Assembly (NCBI GenBank): GCA_036563245.1
Contig: DATCMU010000029.1
Coordinates: forward strand, 183,943-247,942
Reading direction: 5' to 3'
From: DATCMU01 sp036563245
Lineage (GTDB): Bacteria > Pseudomonadota > Alphaproteobacteria > Rhizobiales > Devosiaceae
DNA: 64,000 nucleotides
In this document: positions 17,835 to 28,460 of the stretch, in pieces
How the letters are laid out: each line of letters begins with the position of its first letter
How positions within the stretch are numbered: position 1 is the first letter of the stretch
Position numbers and translations under genes: made by a program
Notes under the pieces: model-generated
The model's database searches: none
Seen by the model: the letters and a program-made list of their open reading frames with translations, nothing else
Told to the model about the DNA's origin: nothing

Positions 17835-19125
17835 CGGGCTCGTCATCGCGGCGACCCGTTCGGGCTCGGGCAAGACCATGCTGACCCTGGGTCTACTGCG
17901 CGCCCTGGGGCTGCGCGGAATCACGGTCGCCCCGGCCAAGACCGGACCGGACTATATCGACACCGCGATATTGGGGCGGGTCGCCGGGCGCGCGGCGATC
18001 AATCTCGACCCCTGGGCGATGGATGCCGGGAGGCTGCGGGGACTCGCCTCCGCCCATGCGGCGGGCGCCGACCTGCTGCTGGTCGAGGGCGTGATGGGCC
18101 TGTTCGACGGGGCCGCGGATGGAAACGGCTCGACCGCCGACCTGGCGGCAACGCTCAAGCTGCCGGTCGTCCTGGTCGTCGATGCGGAGCGCCTCAGCCA
18201 GAGCATTGCGCCGCTGGTTTCCGGATTTGCCAATTGGCGTGACGACGTCAGGATCGCCGGGGTGGTGCTCAATCGCGTCGGCAGCCCAAGGCACGAACTG
18301 ATGTTGCGCCGTGCTCTCGAACCCACCGGAATTGAGGTATTGGGGGCCGTACCGCGCGACAGGGACCTGAACCTTCCCGAGAGGCATCTGGGCCTGGTAT
18401 TGCCCGACGAGATCGCCCGCTTTGACGAGGTCGTGGCGCAGGCCGCCAGAAGCATTGCCGCCCATGTCGATATCGATGCGCTCCTTGCTGTTGGCCTCCC
18501 ATTGGCAACCGGGGCAGCGCATTCGGCTTTGCCCCCACTCGGCCAGCACGTCGCGGTGGCGCGCGACGATGCCTTTGCCTTCGTCTACCAGCATCTCCTC
18601 TGCGGATGGCGTGAAGCCGGCGCGAGCATGAGTTTCTTTTCTCCGCTCGCCGACGAGGCGCCGGATGCCGGGGCCGATGCGGTCTTCCTGCCCGGCGGCT
18701 ATCCCGAATTGCACGGGGCGCGGCTTGCTGCGGCACAAAGGTTTCGCACCGGTCTTGTTGCGGCCCGCGAGCGCGGCGCGCTGATCTATGGGGAATGCGG
18801 TGGGTATATGGTGCTGGGTCGGAGCCTGACCGACCGGGACGGGCAAACACACGAAATGACGGGGTTGTTGCCGGTTGCGACAAGGATCGATCGACCGCGC
18901 CGCACGCTGGGGTATCGACGATTGAACCATGCCGGCCACCTGCCGTGGCCGCGCAGTCTTGCCGGGCACGAGTTCCATTACTCGAGCGAGACCGCGCACG
19001 GCCTGCCGCCGCTGTTTCTTGCTCGGGATGCAGAACATGGCGACAGGGGCGCGATGGGCGCTGTTGATGGGCGCGTGATGGGCTCATATGCACATGTGAT
19101 CGAGGCGGGCGAGGGAGCAGGATGA
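17827..19125 (+). CDS. cobB: hydrogenobyrinic acid a,c-diamide synthase
   Basis: ATP- and glutamine-dependent amidation of the a and c side chains. The 432-residue length matches CobB. The N-terminal dethiobiotin-synthetase-like domain has RSGSGKTM and APAKTGPDYIDT; the C-terminal glutamine amidotransferase domain has the nucleophile in YGECGGYMVLG. A TTG start at 17827 is proposed because no ATG or GTG lies between the cobA stop region and the conserved N-terminal strand; it overlaps cobA by 8 bases. An upstream extension would run inside cobA in another frame. The stop overlaps cobQ. Confidence 0.92.
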   Translation: MANGLVIAATRSGSGKTMLTLGLLRALGLRGITVAPAKTGPDYIDTAILGRVAGRAAINLDPWAMDAGRLRGLASAHAAGADLLLVEGVMGLFDGAADGNGSTADLAATLKLPVVLVVDAERLSQSIAPLVSGFANWRDDVRIAGVVLNRVGSPRHELMLRRALEPTGIEVLGAVPRDRDLNLPERHLGLVLPDEIARFDEVVAQAARSIAAHVDIDALLAVGLPLATGAAHSALPPLGQHVAVARDDAFAFVYQHLLCGWREAGASMSFFSPLADEAPDAGADAVFLPGGYPELHGARLAAAQRFRTGLVAARERGALIYGECGGYMVLGRSLTDRDGQTHEMTGLLPVATRIDRPRRTLGYRRLNHAGHLPWPRSLAGHEFHYSSETAHGLPPLFLARDAEHGDRGAMGAVDGRVMGSYAHVIEAGEGAG

Positions 19126-20597
19126 CCGCGCGAGCGCTGATGTTCATGGGGACCGGTTCGGACGTGGGCAAGTCGCTCATCGTTGCGGGCCTGTGCCGCG
19201 CCTTCGCCAATCGTGGGCTCAAGGTCGCGCCCTTCAAGCCGCAGAACATGTCCAACAACGCCGCGGTGACCGAGGACGGCGGCGAAATCGGCCGCGCGCA
19301 GGCGCTGCAGGCCCGGGCGGCCCGCCGGCGGCCGCTGACCGCGATGAACCCGGTCCTGCTCAAGCCGGAGGGGGACGCCGGAGCGCAACTGGTCGTGCGC
19401 GGCAAGCGGATCGGATCGTTTCCCGCGCGCGAGTATTTTGCCCGGCGCGGCGCCTATCTGCCCGCGACGGTGGAGGCGTTCAGCGAACTGGCGGCGGATG
19501 TCGATTTGGTGCTGGTCGAAGGCGCTGGCAGCGCCTCGGAGGTCAATCTGAGGCATAACGACATCGCGAATTTCGGTTTTGCGCGAGCGCTGGATCTGCC
19601 GGTGGTATTGATCGGCGACATCAATCGCGGCGGGGTGATCGCCTCACTGGTTGGTACATTTTCGGTGGCCGATCCCCAGGATGTGCAGTTGATCGCCGCG
19701 ACCCTGGTAAACCGCTTCCATGGCGATGCCTCATTGTTCGACGAGGGGCGGGCGACAATCGAGAAACTGACCGGCGTTCCGTGCCTCGGCCCGATCCCCT
19801 ATTTCCCGGATGCAAGCCGATTGCCCGCCGAGGACGTGCTGGCGCTCGACACGCGGCGCGAACAAGAGCCAGGAGCGTTCAGGATCGCGGTGCCGCGCCT
19901 CGCCCGCATAGCCAATTTCGATGATCTCGATCCGCTCAATGCCGAGCCGGGCGTCAACGTGAGCATCGTTCCACGCGGCCAGCCGCTGCCGCGCGATGCC
20001 GACCTGATCGTCCTTCCCGGATCCAAGGCGACAAGGGCCGATCTTGCGGTGCTGCGCGAGGAAGGCTGGGACATCGACATCCTGGCGCACCGCCGCGCCG
20101 GCGGGGCAGTGATCGGCCTTTGCGGCGGCTACCAGATGCTGGGCAGGACCATCGCAGATCCTCAGGGTATCGAGGGTGAACCGGGGACGAGCCCGGGTCT
20201 TGGACTGCTCGATGTCGACACCGTGCTGACCGGGCAAAAGGAACTTCGGGTCGAAACGGCCCGCGAGACGACAAGCGGGGAAGCGCTGACCGGCTATCAC
20301 ATGCATATGGGGGAAACGCGCGGCCCGGATGCCGGCCGGCCATTCGCCAGCGTTTCAGGCGTCCCCGAGGGCGCGCGCTCGGCCGATGGGCGCGTCATGG
20401 GCACCTATCTGCACGGACTGTTCGCCGCCGACGGGTTCCGGCGTGCCTTCCTTGCCCGGCTGGGAGCCGAGGCGGACCCGGCGCTGGCCTTCGAGCCCAT
20501 GGTCGAGAAGACGCTGGACGACCTTGCAGGCCATCTCGAGCGCCACATCGATCTTGATGCCTTGTTTGCCATGGCGCGGCAGCCTGAAAGGGATTGA
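19122..20597 (+). CDS. cobQ: cobyric acid synthase
   Basis: Glutamine-dependent amidase that adds the b, d, e and g amides; 491 residues. Visible are GTGSDVGKSLIVAGLCR, the family signature KPQNMSNNAAVTEDGGEIGR and, in the glutamine amidotransferase domain, GLCGGYQMLG with the nucleophilic Cys and GTYLHGLF with the catalytic His. The ATG overlaps the cobB stop by 4 bases, and cobD follows after 4 bases. Confidence 0.97.
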   Translation: MTARALMFMGTGSDVGKSLIVAGLCRAFANRGLKVAPFKPQNMSNNAAVTEDGGEIGRAQALQARAARRRPLTAMNPVLLKPEGDAGAQLVVRGKRIGSFPAREYFARRGAYLPATVEAFSELAADVDLVLVEGAGSASEVNLRHNDIANFGFARALDLPVVLIGDINRGGVIASLVGTFSVADPQDVQLIAATLVNRFHGDASLFDEGRATIEKLTGVPCLGPIPYFPDASRLPAEDVLALDTRREQEPGAFRIAVPRLARIANFDDLDPLNAEPGVNVSIVPRGQPLPRDADLIVLPGSKATRADLAVLREEGWDIDILAHRRAGGAVIGLCGGYQMLGRTIADPQGIEGEPGTSPGLGLLDVDTVLTGQKELRVETARETTSGEALTGYHMHMGETRGPDAGRPFASVSGVPEGARSADGRVMGTYLHGLFAADGFRRAFLARLGAEADPALAFEPMVEKTLDDLAGHLERHIDLDALFAMARQPERD

Positions 20598-20601
20598 CCC
20601 C

Positions 20602-21558
20602 ATGTTCGCCCCAATCGCGTTCTTCGCGCTGATCCTGGAGCGTCTGTTCGGCTATCCCGAAGCCGTGTTCGATCGCATCGGACATCCCGTGCAGTGGCAG
20701 GGCTGGATGATCGACAGGCTCGAAAGCCGCCTCAATCGCCCGGAAAATTCCGTAATGTTTCGCCGGTTCGCTGGCATGGCGATGCTTGTGGCGCTGATTG
20801 CGGCAACCCTTGCTGCTGCCTTGGCCGCAACGACCATCACCCGCCTTCTGCCATTGGGCTGGCTGCTCGATGCCGCCATGGCCTCGGCCTTTCTGGCCCA
20901 GAAACACCTTGGAAAGGCGGTGCGCGAGGTCGCCGACGGACTCGATGCATCGCTTGTGGCGGGGCGCGAGGCGGTCAGCCATGTCGTGGGGCGCGATCCC
21001 GACCAACTGGACGAAGGCGGCGTCGCGCGTGCAGCAATCGAGACCCTGGCGGAAAATGCCTCGGACGGCGTGATCGCACCGCTGTTCTGGCTGCTGGTCG
21101 GCGGCCTGCCCGGCATCGCCATCTACAAGGCCGTCAACACCGCCGATTCCATGGTGGGGCACCGCAATGCCCGCTTCGAGGCGTTCGGCTGGGCCAGCGC
21201 CAGACTCGATGACGTGCTCAACTGGATTCCGGCGCGCCTGACCGCCCTCCTGTTCGTGGCGGCGGCATGGGTGATGCCGGGCGCCGACCCCGGAGCGGCC
21301 TGGACAGCCGCCCAGCGCGATGCGCCCGGGCACGGTTCGCCCAATGCGGGCTGGCCCGAAGCCGCCCTTGCCGGGGCGCTGGGTTTCGCGCTTGGCGGGC
21401 CGCGCAGTTATGCCGGTGAGGTGGTGGATCTGCCCACCATGGGCCGGGGGCGTTCAGCCATTGGGGCCCGCGACATTCGCGCGGCGCTCCGGCTCTACGC
21501 CCTCATGCTCTGGCTGGCGCTTGGCGCCGTAACGCTTCTGGCGCTTTTCGCGCGCTAG
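20602..21558 (+). CDS. cobD: adenosylcobinamide-phosphate synthase (CobD/CbiB)
   Basis: Membrane enzyme of 318 residues that attaches the aminopropanol (phosphate) arm to adenosylcobyric acid. The GYPEAVFDRIGHPVQWQGWMI start, EGGVARAAIETLAENASDG block, KAVNTADSMVGHRN block and PSYAGE-like GPRSYAGEVVD are typical of CbiB; several transmembrane segments are present. The start is ATG 20602 just after cobQ; a longer frame overlaps cobQ. The stop TAG is the left end of repeat copy C. Confidence 0.95.
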   Translation: MFAPIAFFALILERLFGYPEAVFDRIGHPVQWQGWMIDRLESRLNRPENSVMFRRFAGMAMLVALIAATLAAALAATTITRLLPLGWLLDAAMASAFLAQKHLGKAVREVADGLDASLVAGREAVSHVVGRDPDQLDEGGVARAAIETLAENASDGVIAPLFWLLVGGLPGIAIYKAVNTADSMVGHRNARFEAFGWASARLDDVLNWIPARLTALLFVAAAWVMPGADPGAAWTAAQRDAPGHGSPNAGWPEAALAGALGFALGGPRSYAGEVVDLPTMGRGRSAIGARDIRAALRLYALMLWLALGAVTLLALFAR

Positions 21559-21661
21559 AGCATATTCGGGAAAAGTGGGTAGGGGTTTTCCGGTTCGAAC
21601 ATGCGACTATTCAATGACCTGGGCCATGCGTTTTGTGTCCATCAAAACGTGACATGGTCTA
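21556..21661 (+). repeat. RIME-like intergenic element, copy C
   Basis: Occupies the entire gap between the convergent cobD and cobP genes. It begins TAGAGCATATTC and ends GGTCTA, so it supplies the stop codons of both genes. Core blocks GGGAAAAGTGG, GGTTTTCCGGTTCGAACATGCGAC and GACCTGG are shared with the other copies (the second block is split here by small differences). A second palindrome (GTTTTG...CAAAAC) lies in its right half. Confidence 0.8.
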
Positions 21662-22192
21662 GCCGAGTTCAGGTGCTTGGCCCTTCATGGTGAGTGGCAG
21701 GCCCGCGGCGACGAAATAGACGTCGCCGGCAATTTCCGCGAGCCGCTGGTGCGCCCAGCCTGCAAGGTCGCGATAGGTGCGCGCCAATGCGTTGTCCGGC
21801 ACGATCCCCAGGCCGACCTCGTTCGAGACGAGGATCACCCGTGCCGCCTCGATTCGTTCAAGCGCGGCAGCGAGTGTTTCGACTTCCTCGGCGACATTGC
21901 GGCCCGCGCCCAGCAGGTTGGAGATCCACAGGGTCAGGCAGTCGACCAGGATCGCGTCATGGCGCATGGCAGCGATACGGATGGTCTCGGCGATCTCGAT
22001 GGGTTCCTCGAAATCGGCGAATCGCCCGGCCCGCACCCGCCTGTGCGTTGCGATGCGTTCCCGCATTTCGCTGTCCAGAGCCTCCGCGGTCGCCACGTAG
22101 GCGGGCCGCGTGCCCAACCTCATGGCCAGCCGCTCGGCGAATGCCGTCTTGCCCGATTTGGCGCCACCAAGCACGAGAACATGTTTGCCCAT
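21659..22192 (-). CDS. cobP: adenosylcobinamide kinase / guanylyltransferase
   Basis: Bifunctional enzyme (CobP/CobU) that phosphorylates adenosylcobinamide and forms its GDP derivative; 177 residues, as expected. The P-loop GGAKSGKTAFAERL is at residues 8-21, with the DCLTLWISNLL and VSNEVGLGIVP motifs following. The start at 22192 gives the standard N terminus; a longer frame overlaps the upstream gene. It follows the DUF1636 gene by 2 bases, so the two form an operon. Confidence 0.96.
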   Translation of the reverse strand: MGKHVLVLGGAKSGKTAFAERLAMRLGTRPAYVATAEALDSEMRERIATHRRVRAGRFADFEEPIEIAETIRIAAMRHDAILVDCLTLWISNLLGAGRNVAEEVETLAAALERIEAARVILVSNEVGLGIVPDNALARTYRDLAGWAHQRLAEIAGDVYFVAAGLPLTMKGQAPELG

Positions 22193-22194
22193 TT

Positions 22195-22566
22195 TCAGTC
22201 GCCTCCGTCGCAAGCCGGGATGCGGGCGATGAAATGCCCCTTTATACCTTCCGGCCAGTCCTGGTAGTCCACCTCGCCCGCCGCTGAACGCGAGACCGCC
22301 TCGCACCAGTCGAGCAACGCCGCGGCGTCCTGTTCAGTCGGTGCGAGCCGACCGATCAGGTAACCCGTTCGCCCCTTGCCGCGCACCAGTGCCGTGCACG
22401 AATGCGCGCAGGCCCAAAGGCAGTCGTGTCCCTTGACCTCGACCCCCGAATGCGCCAGACGGGCTGCATGCGAGAAAAGGACCTCGCCGCCCGTGCGTCC
22501 GGCGTCATCGAATGCGCGATTGGACGCATGGCTGCATGTACGGCATATGGTAAGGGTCATCGTCAC
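22195..22566 (-). CDS. DUF1636-type Cys-rich protein in the cobalamin locus
   Basis: A 123-residue protein with an N-terminal CRTCSH motif and a central CLWACAHSC, a cysteine pattern like thioredoxin-like ferredoxins, followed by IGRLAPTEQDAAALLDWCEAV. It resembles the DUF1636 family, predicted metal-binding proteins often found in cobalamin clusters. A role in metal handling or electron transfer for corrin synthesis is inferred from context. ATG 22566 has AGAGG upstream; ATG 22560 is a possible alternative. It is followed by cobP after a 2-base gap. Confidence 0.75.
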   Translation of the reverse strand: MTMTLTICRTCSHASNRAFDDAGRTGGEVLFSHAARLAHSGVEVKGHDCLWACAHSCTALVRGKGRTGYLIGRLAPTEQDAAALLDWCEAVSRSAAGEVDYQDWPEGIKGHFIARIPACDGGD

Positions 22567-22655
22567 GTGTCATGGCCTCTGAAGCGGCGAGCGGGGGATC
22601 GTGAACCACTGCCCGGTCGCAGGCAAGGGCGTGGCAGTTGGGTGGACCTCCAGAT

Positions 22656-22673
22656 ATTAGACTTTCGTCTAAT
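22656..22673. promoter_or_regulatory. perfect inverted repeat, candidate operator for the kinase-zwf-pgl-edd genes
   Basis: ATTAGAC, a 4-base spacer TTTC, then GTCTAAT: 7-bp perfect arms. It lies 77 bases upstream of the kinase start and between divergent genes. The size and symmetry suit a dimeric repressor; the regulator is not identifiable. A second hairpin (CCCCC 22708-22712 with GGGGG 22718-22722) lies closer to the start. Confidence 0.4.
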
Positions 22674-22750
22674 GACATTTCGCATTATGGTCCGCGCCGA
22701 ACCGGCACCCCCTTGCCGGGGGGGCATTCAGAAGACGGAGTGGTCCAGAC

Positions 22751-23620
22751 TTGCGAAAGCTTTACCTTGGCGTTGACGGAGGCGGTACACGCTGCCGCGT
22801 GCGGCTGGCGGATGCCGATCTCAACACGCTCGGCGAAGCGGTGGGCGGCCCATCCAACCTGCAGCTGGAATCGGGCAACGCGGCCTATCGCTCGATTCGC
22901 GCCGTTACCGAGGAAGTGTTCGAGCGCGCAGGCATCCCGATTGGCGAAGCGGCCCACACCTTTGCCTGCTTCGGCATGGCGGGAGCGCATCTCAAGTCGG
23001 CCCGCGACGAATTCGAGGCGCGTGAATTCCCCTTTGCCCGCGTCAAGGTGCTCAACGATGTCGAGACGGCGCGCGCCGGCGCCCATGAGGGCGATGACGG
23101 GGCTGTCCTGATCGCGGGCACCGGCTCATCGGGGCTGGCGCTGGTCAAAGGCACGCTGCATGCGGTCGGCGGCTGGGGCTTTCACGTCTCGGACACCGCT
23201 TCGGGCGCAATTCTGGGCCGCGCGCTGGTGCGGCGCAGCCTTGAGGCCCATGAAGGGCTCTCCGACGGCTCCGAACTCACCCGCATGGTGATCGAGAAAC
23301 TGGGTGGCGACTGCAATGCGGTGATGGCCTGGTCGTTCAAGGCATGGCCTACCGACTGGGGCGACATGGTGCCGCTGTTCTTCGAATATTACGAGAAGGG
23401 CGATCCGGTCGCGCTGGAGATGATGGATTTCGAACTGGGCCAGATAGACCAGTTCGTCAAATGGTTCCGGGCGCGCGGCGCTGAACGCCTGGCCGTTGTG
23501 GGAGGTTTTGGCCGCCGCCTGCATCCCATCCTGGTTGAGCGTTATGGGGAAATGATCGTCGAACCGAAGTCCGATGCCCTGCACGGGGCGCTGATCCTGG
23601 CCCGTCAGGCCTTTCCCTGA
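22751..23620 (+). CDS. BadF/BadG-type sugar kinase (N-acetylglucosamine/glucosamine kinase-like)
   Basis: A 289-residue ASKHA-fold ATPase with LGVDGGGTRCRVRLAD at the N terminus (phosphate 1 motif), VLNDVETAR with the catalytic Asp, IAGTGSSG (phosphate 2) and GGFGRRLHP (adenosine motif). This is the pattern of N-acetylglucosamine and glucosamine kinases. A TTG at 22751 is the likely start, with GGAG about 11 bases upstream; no ATG fits the conserved N terminus. It sits 35 bases before zwf, so it may feed sugar phosphate to the Entner-Doudoroff genes. The sugar is not certain. Confidence 0.82.
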   Translation: MRKLYLGVDGGGTRCRVRLADADLNTLGEAVGGPSNLQLESGNAAYRSIRAVTEEVFERAGIPIGEAAHTFACFGMAGAHLKSARDEFEAREFPFARVKVLNDVETARAGAHEGDDGAVLIAGTGSSGLALVKGTLHAVGGWGFHVSDTASGAILGRALVRRSLEAHEGLSDGSELTRMVIEKLGGDCNAVMAWSFKAWPTDWGDMVPLFFEYYEKGDPVALEMMDFELGQIDQFVKWFRARGAERLAVVGGFGRRLHPILVERYGEMIVEPKSDALHGALILARQAFP

Positions 23621-23655
23621 TCCGAAAAATTCTGTCCCTTTCAGGAGACGTTGAA

Positions 23656-25137
23656 GTGTCAAGACGCATAATTCCGGTTCCCCCTTTCGACTATGTCGTC
23701 TTCGGGGCGACGGGGGACCTGACCAGGCGCAAGCTTATTCCTGCCCTCTACCATCGCTTTCGCGACGGGCAGTTCGACAAGAATTCCCGCATCATCGGCG
23801 TATCGCGCACCAAGTGGACCGACGAGGACTTCCGCAAGGTGGCGCGCGAGTCGGTGCTCGACTTCGTGGACAAGGACGCGCAGGACAAGAAAACCATCGA
23901 GGATTTCGTTTCCTGCTTCTCCTATGTGACCAACGACGTGACCGACAAGTCGGGCTGGGCGGAACTGCGCGCCTGCCTAAGGGCCGATGAGGACGTGGTG
24001 CGCGCCTTTTACCTTGCGGTCGCCCCCAGCCTCTTCGGGCCGATCTGCGACTATCTCAGCCAGCGCAACTACTGGCGGCGCGACGCAAGGGTCGTGCTCG
24101 AGAAGCCGCTGGGACACGATCTGGAATCTTCGCGCCAGATCAATGACGAGGTGGCCAAGGTCTTTTCCGAGGATCAGGTTTATCGAATCGATCATTACCT
24201 GGGCAAGGAGACCGTCCAGAACCTTCTGGCCCTCCGGTTCGCCAATGCGCTGTTCGAACCGATCTGGAATTCGGCCCATATCGATCACATCCAGATCACG
24301 GTTGCCGAGTCCATCGGCGCGGGCACGCGCGGCTACTACGACGACTCCGGGGCGCTGCGCGACATGGTGCAGAACCACATGATGCAGCTGTTGTGCCTGG
24401 TCGCCATGGAGCCGCCCGCCACCGAGGACGCCAACGCCCTGCGCGACGAAAAGCTCAAGGTGCTGCGCGCGCTCAGGCCGATCTCCGGCGAGGCCGTGGG
24501 CCGGATGACAGTGCGCGGGCAATATCGCGGCGTGACCTCGGAGACCGCTTCGGTCAAGAGCTACCAGGACGAGTTGCCGCCGGAGAAGAAGGGCTCGCGC
24601 ACCGAGACTTTCGTTGCGCTCAAGGTCGAGGTCGAGAACTGGCGTTGGTCAGGCGTGCCGTTCTACCTGCGCACCGGCAAGCGGCTGGCCTCGCGCGTTT
24701 CCGAAATCGTCATCCAGTTCCGCAAGATCCCCCATTCGATCTTTGCCCATGGCGAGATGACGCCGCGGCCCAACAAGCTGGTCATCCGTTTGCAGCCCGA
24801 TGAGGGCGTCAAGATGTTCCTCATGATCAAGGATCCCGGCCCGGGCGGCATGCGCCTGCGTGAGGTCCCGCTCAATCTCAGCTTTGCCGAGACCTTCGGG
24901 GAGCGCACCCCCGAAGCCTATGAGCGCCTGCTGCTCGACGTGATCCGCGGCAACCAGACCCTGTTCATGCGCCGCGACGAACTCGAGGCGGCCTGGGCCT
25001 GGATCGACCCGATCCGCCAGGCATGGGACGCCGCCGCCGAGCCGCCGCAGCCCTATACCGCCGGTACCTGGGGCCCGACCGGGGCCATCGCCCTGATAGA
25101 GCGCGACGGCCGCACATGGCACGAGGATGGCGAATGA
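23656..25137 (+). CDS. zwf: glucose-6-phosphate 1-dehydrogenase
   Basis: Oxidises glucose 6-phosphate to 6-phosphogluconolactone with reduction of NADP(H) cofactor; 493 residues. Conserved motifs are the dinucleotide fingerprint GATGDLTRRKLIPALY and the substrate/catalytic RIDHYLGKETVQN. The start is GTG 23656 with AGGAG upstream. The stop overlaps the pgl ATG. It is part of a zwf-pgl-edd unit. Confidence 0.97.
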   Translation: MSRRIIPVPPFDYVVFGATGDLTRRKLIPALYHRFRDGQFDKNSRIIGVSRTKWTDEDFRKVARESVLDFVDKDAQDKKTIEDFVSCFSYVTNDVTDKSGWAELRACLRADEDVVRAFYLAVAPSLFGPICDYLSQRNYWRRDARVVLEKPLGHDLESSRQINDEVAKVFSEDQVYRIDHYLGKETVQNLLALRFANALFEPIWNSAHIDHIQITVAESIGAGTRGYYDDSGALRDMVQNHMMQLLCLVAMEPPATEDANALRDEKLKVLRALRPISGEAVGRMTVRGQYRGVTSETASVKSYQDELPPEKKGSRTETFVALKVEVENWRWSGVPFYLRTGKRLASRVSEIVIQFRKIPHSIFAHGEMTPRPNKLVIRLQPDEGVKMFLMIKDPGPGGMRLREVPLNLSFAETFGERTPEAYERLLLDVIRGNQTLFMRRDELEAAWAWIDPIRQAWDAAAEPPQPYTAGTWGPTGAIALIERDGRTWHEDGE

Positions 25138-25832
25138 GCCTTGAGCGGCACGACTTTGCCGACAGGCAGGCCCTGGCGGACGCGTTGGCCGGGAGCGTCG
25201 CCGGGGATCTGGCCGCCGGCATCGCCCGGCGCGGTTCGGCTGCGCTCGCCGTATCGGGCGGCTCCACGCCAGGGCTGTTCTTCGCCGCCCTTTCGGCGCA
25301 CGCGGAAATCGAGTGGCACAAGGTCGTCGTGACCCTGGTCGACGAACGCTGGGTAGATGAGGCCTCGGATCGGTCGAATGCCCGGCTGGTGAAGGAAAAT
25401 CTCTTGCGTGGCCCGGCGTCGCGGGCGCGTTTCGTGCCGCTCCATGTGCCAGGCGCCGAGCCCGACGCTTCCGCCCTGCAGGCGGTTGCGCGCAACCTCG
25501 CCGATGTGCCCACGCCCTTCGATGCAGTGGTGCTCGGCATGGGGAGCGACGGGCACACCGCCTCGTTCTTTCCGGGCGGCGATACGCTTGAGGCCGCGCT
25601 CGCAGATCCGGGGCCGGTCATTTCGATCCGCGCGCCGGGAGCCGGCGAACCCCGCATTACCCTGACCTTGCCGCGTCTTTTGGCCACGAAGGCGCTTTAT
25701 CTTCATATCGAAGGCGGACAGAAGGCACGAGTGCTGGAAACCGCGCTCGGCGACGGCCCGGTTGCCGAAATGCCGGTGCGCGCAGTCTTGCGCCAGATCG
25801 AGCGGCCGGTTGCCGTCTACTGGTGTCCGTGA
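25134..25832 (+). CDS. pgl: 6-phosphogluconolactonase
   Basis: Hydrolyses 6-phosphogluconolactone; 232 residues of the DevB/SOL type. Motifs are AVSGGSTPGLFF near the N terminus, VDERWVDEASDRSN and VVLGMGSDGHTASFFPG. The start at 25134 overlaps the zwf stop by 4 bases; a longer frame would run through zwf. A 41-base gap with AGGAGG leads to edd. Confidence 0.95.
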   Translation: MSLERHDFADRQALADALAGSVAGDLAAGIARRGSAALAVSGGSTPGLFFAALSAHAEIEWHKVVVTLVDERWVDEASDRSNARLVKENLLRGPASRARFVPLHVPGAEPDASALQAVARNLADVPTPFDAVVLGMGSDGHTASFFPGGDTLEAALADPGPVISIRAPGAGEPRITLTLPRLLATKALYLHIEGGQKARVLETALGDGPVAEMPVRAVLRQIERPVAVYWCP

Positions 25833-25873
25833 GCCTGAAACCCTGACAATCCGCCAGCCGAAAGGAGGCAGCC

Positions 25874-27694
<1,821 letters not shown>

Positions 27695-27743
27695 CGGCGC
27701 CGCCCCGGCCCGAAGCGGTGGCACGACGGCGAAGGGGGCACGC

Positions 27744-28334
27744 ATGGCAATATCTCACCGCACCGCAATCCGGCAGGCGTGGGTCTTGCTCACGCTTGCG
27801 CTCGCCGGATGCACCGGGCTGCCATTGGGCACCGCCGAACAGTTGCGCAACCTCGATTTCTATTCCGACGACCTGGCCGATGCCGTGCTGGCCATCGAGG
27901 TTCCGCCCGGGATCGAACCGCGGCCCGGCGGAACGCGGCTTCACGTCGCGCTCACGGCCCTTTCCGGCCGTCGCGAGTTCGATGCCGCCCTCGAAAGGGC
28001 CGATGCCGACGAAATCGGTGAGGGCCTGGATCCGCCAACCGCCGGACGCGCCTACTACCTGTTCAGGCTGGGACAGGACGATCGCGCGCGGCTGGCCGAA
28101 TTGCAGGCATGGGCGCGAGGGCAGGGCGGGGATGCGCGGCAACCCATCCTCCCCGATGTCGAGGTCGTGCCCGATTTCTGCGCCGAAGGCGTTCTCGACG
28201 GGAGGCCGCTCACCTATTCGGTGCTGCTCGCCATTCCCGGCGCCGGCCAGCTTGCGCCGCTGGGTCGCGATATCCCGGTCGGCGGCACGAATGCGCCAGG
28301 CGCCGCTTTGGCGTTGCCGCTTTGCAGCCGATAA
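27744..28334 (+). CDS. small lipoprotein of unknown function
   Basis: A 196-residue protein with a lipoprotein signal peptide: MAISHRTAIR, a hydrophobic stretch and the lipobox LALAGC with Cys23 as the lipidation site. The rest is soluble; two more Cys occur in the mature part (VVPDFCAEG and the C-terminal LPLCSR). I do not recognise a family. The start at 27744 gives the signal sequence; an upstream extension overlaps edd. Its TAA stop is the first triplet of repeat copy D. Confidence 0.75.
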   Translation: MAISHRTAIRQAWVLLTLALAGCTGLPLGTAEQLRNLDFYSDDLADAVLAIEVPPGIEPRPGGTRLHVALTALSGRREFDAALERADADEIGEGLDPPTAGRAYYLFRLGQDDRARLAELQAWARGQGGDARQPILPDVEVVPDFCAEGVLDGRPLTYSVLLAIPGAGQLAPLGRDIPVGGTNAPGAALALPLCSR

Positions 28335-28440
28335 AGCGTGTTGAGGACAAGTGGGCGACGGTTTTCCGACACGAACATGCGACCACGCCAAGACCTGGAG
28401 CATGCGTCCTGATGCCAACAAGAGGCGACAAGGTTTCGGT
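28332..28440 (+). repeat. RIME-like intergenic element, copy D
   Basis: Starts TAAAGCGTGTTG and contains ACAAGTGGG, CGGTTTTCCG, CGAACATGCGACCA and AAGACCTGGAGCATGCG, matching copies B and C in order. The left end supplies the stop of the lipoprotein gene. The right border is unclear; the convergent corA gene ends at 28461. Confidence 0.7.
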
Positions 28441-28460
28441 GCGCCGCTGGCAGGGGATCG

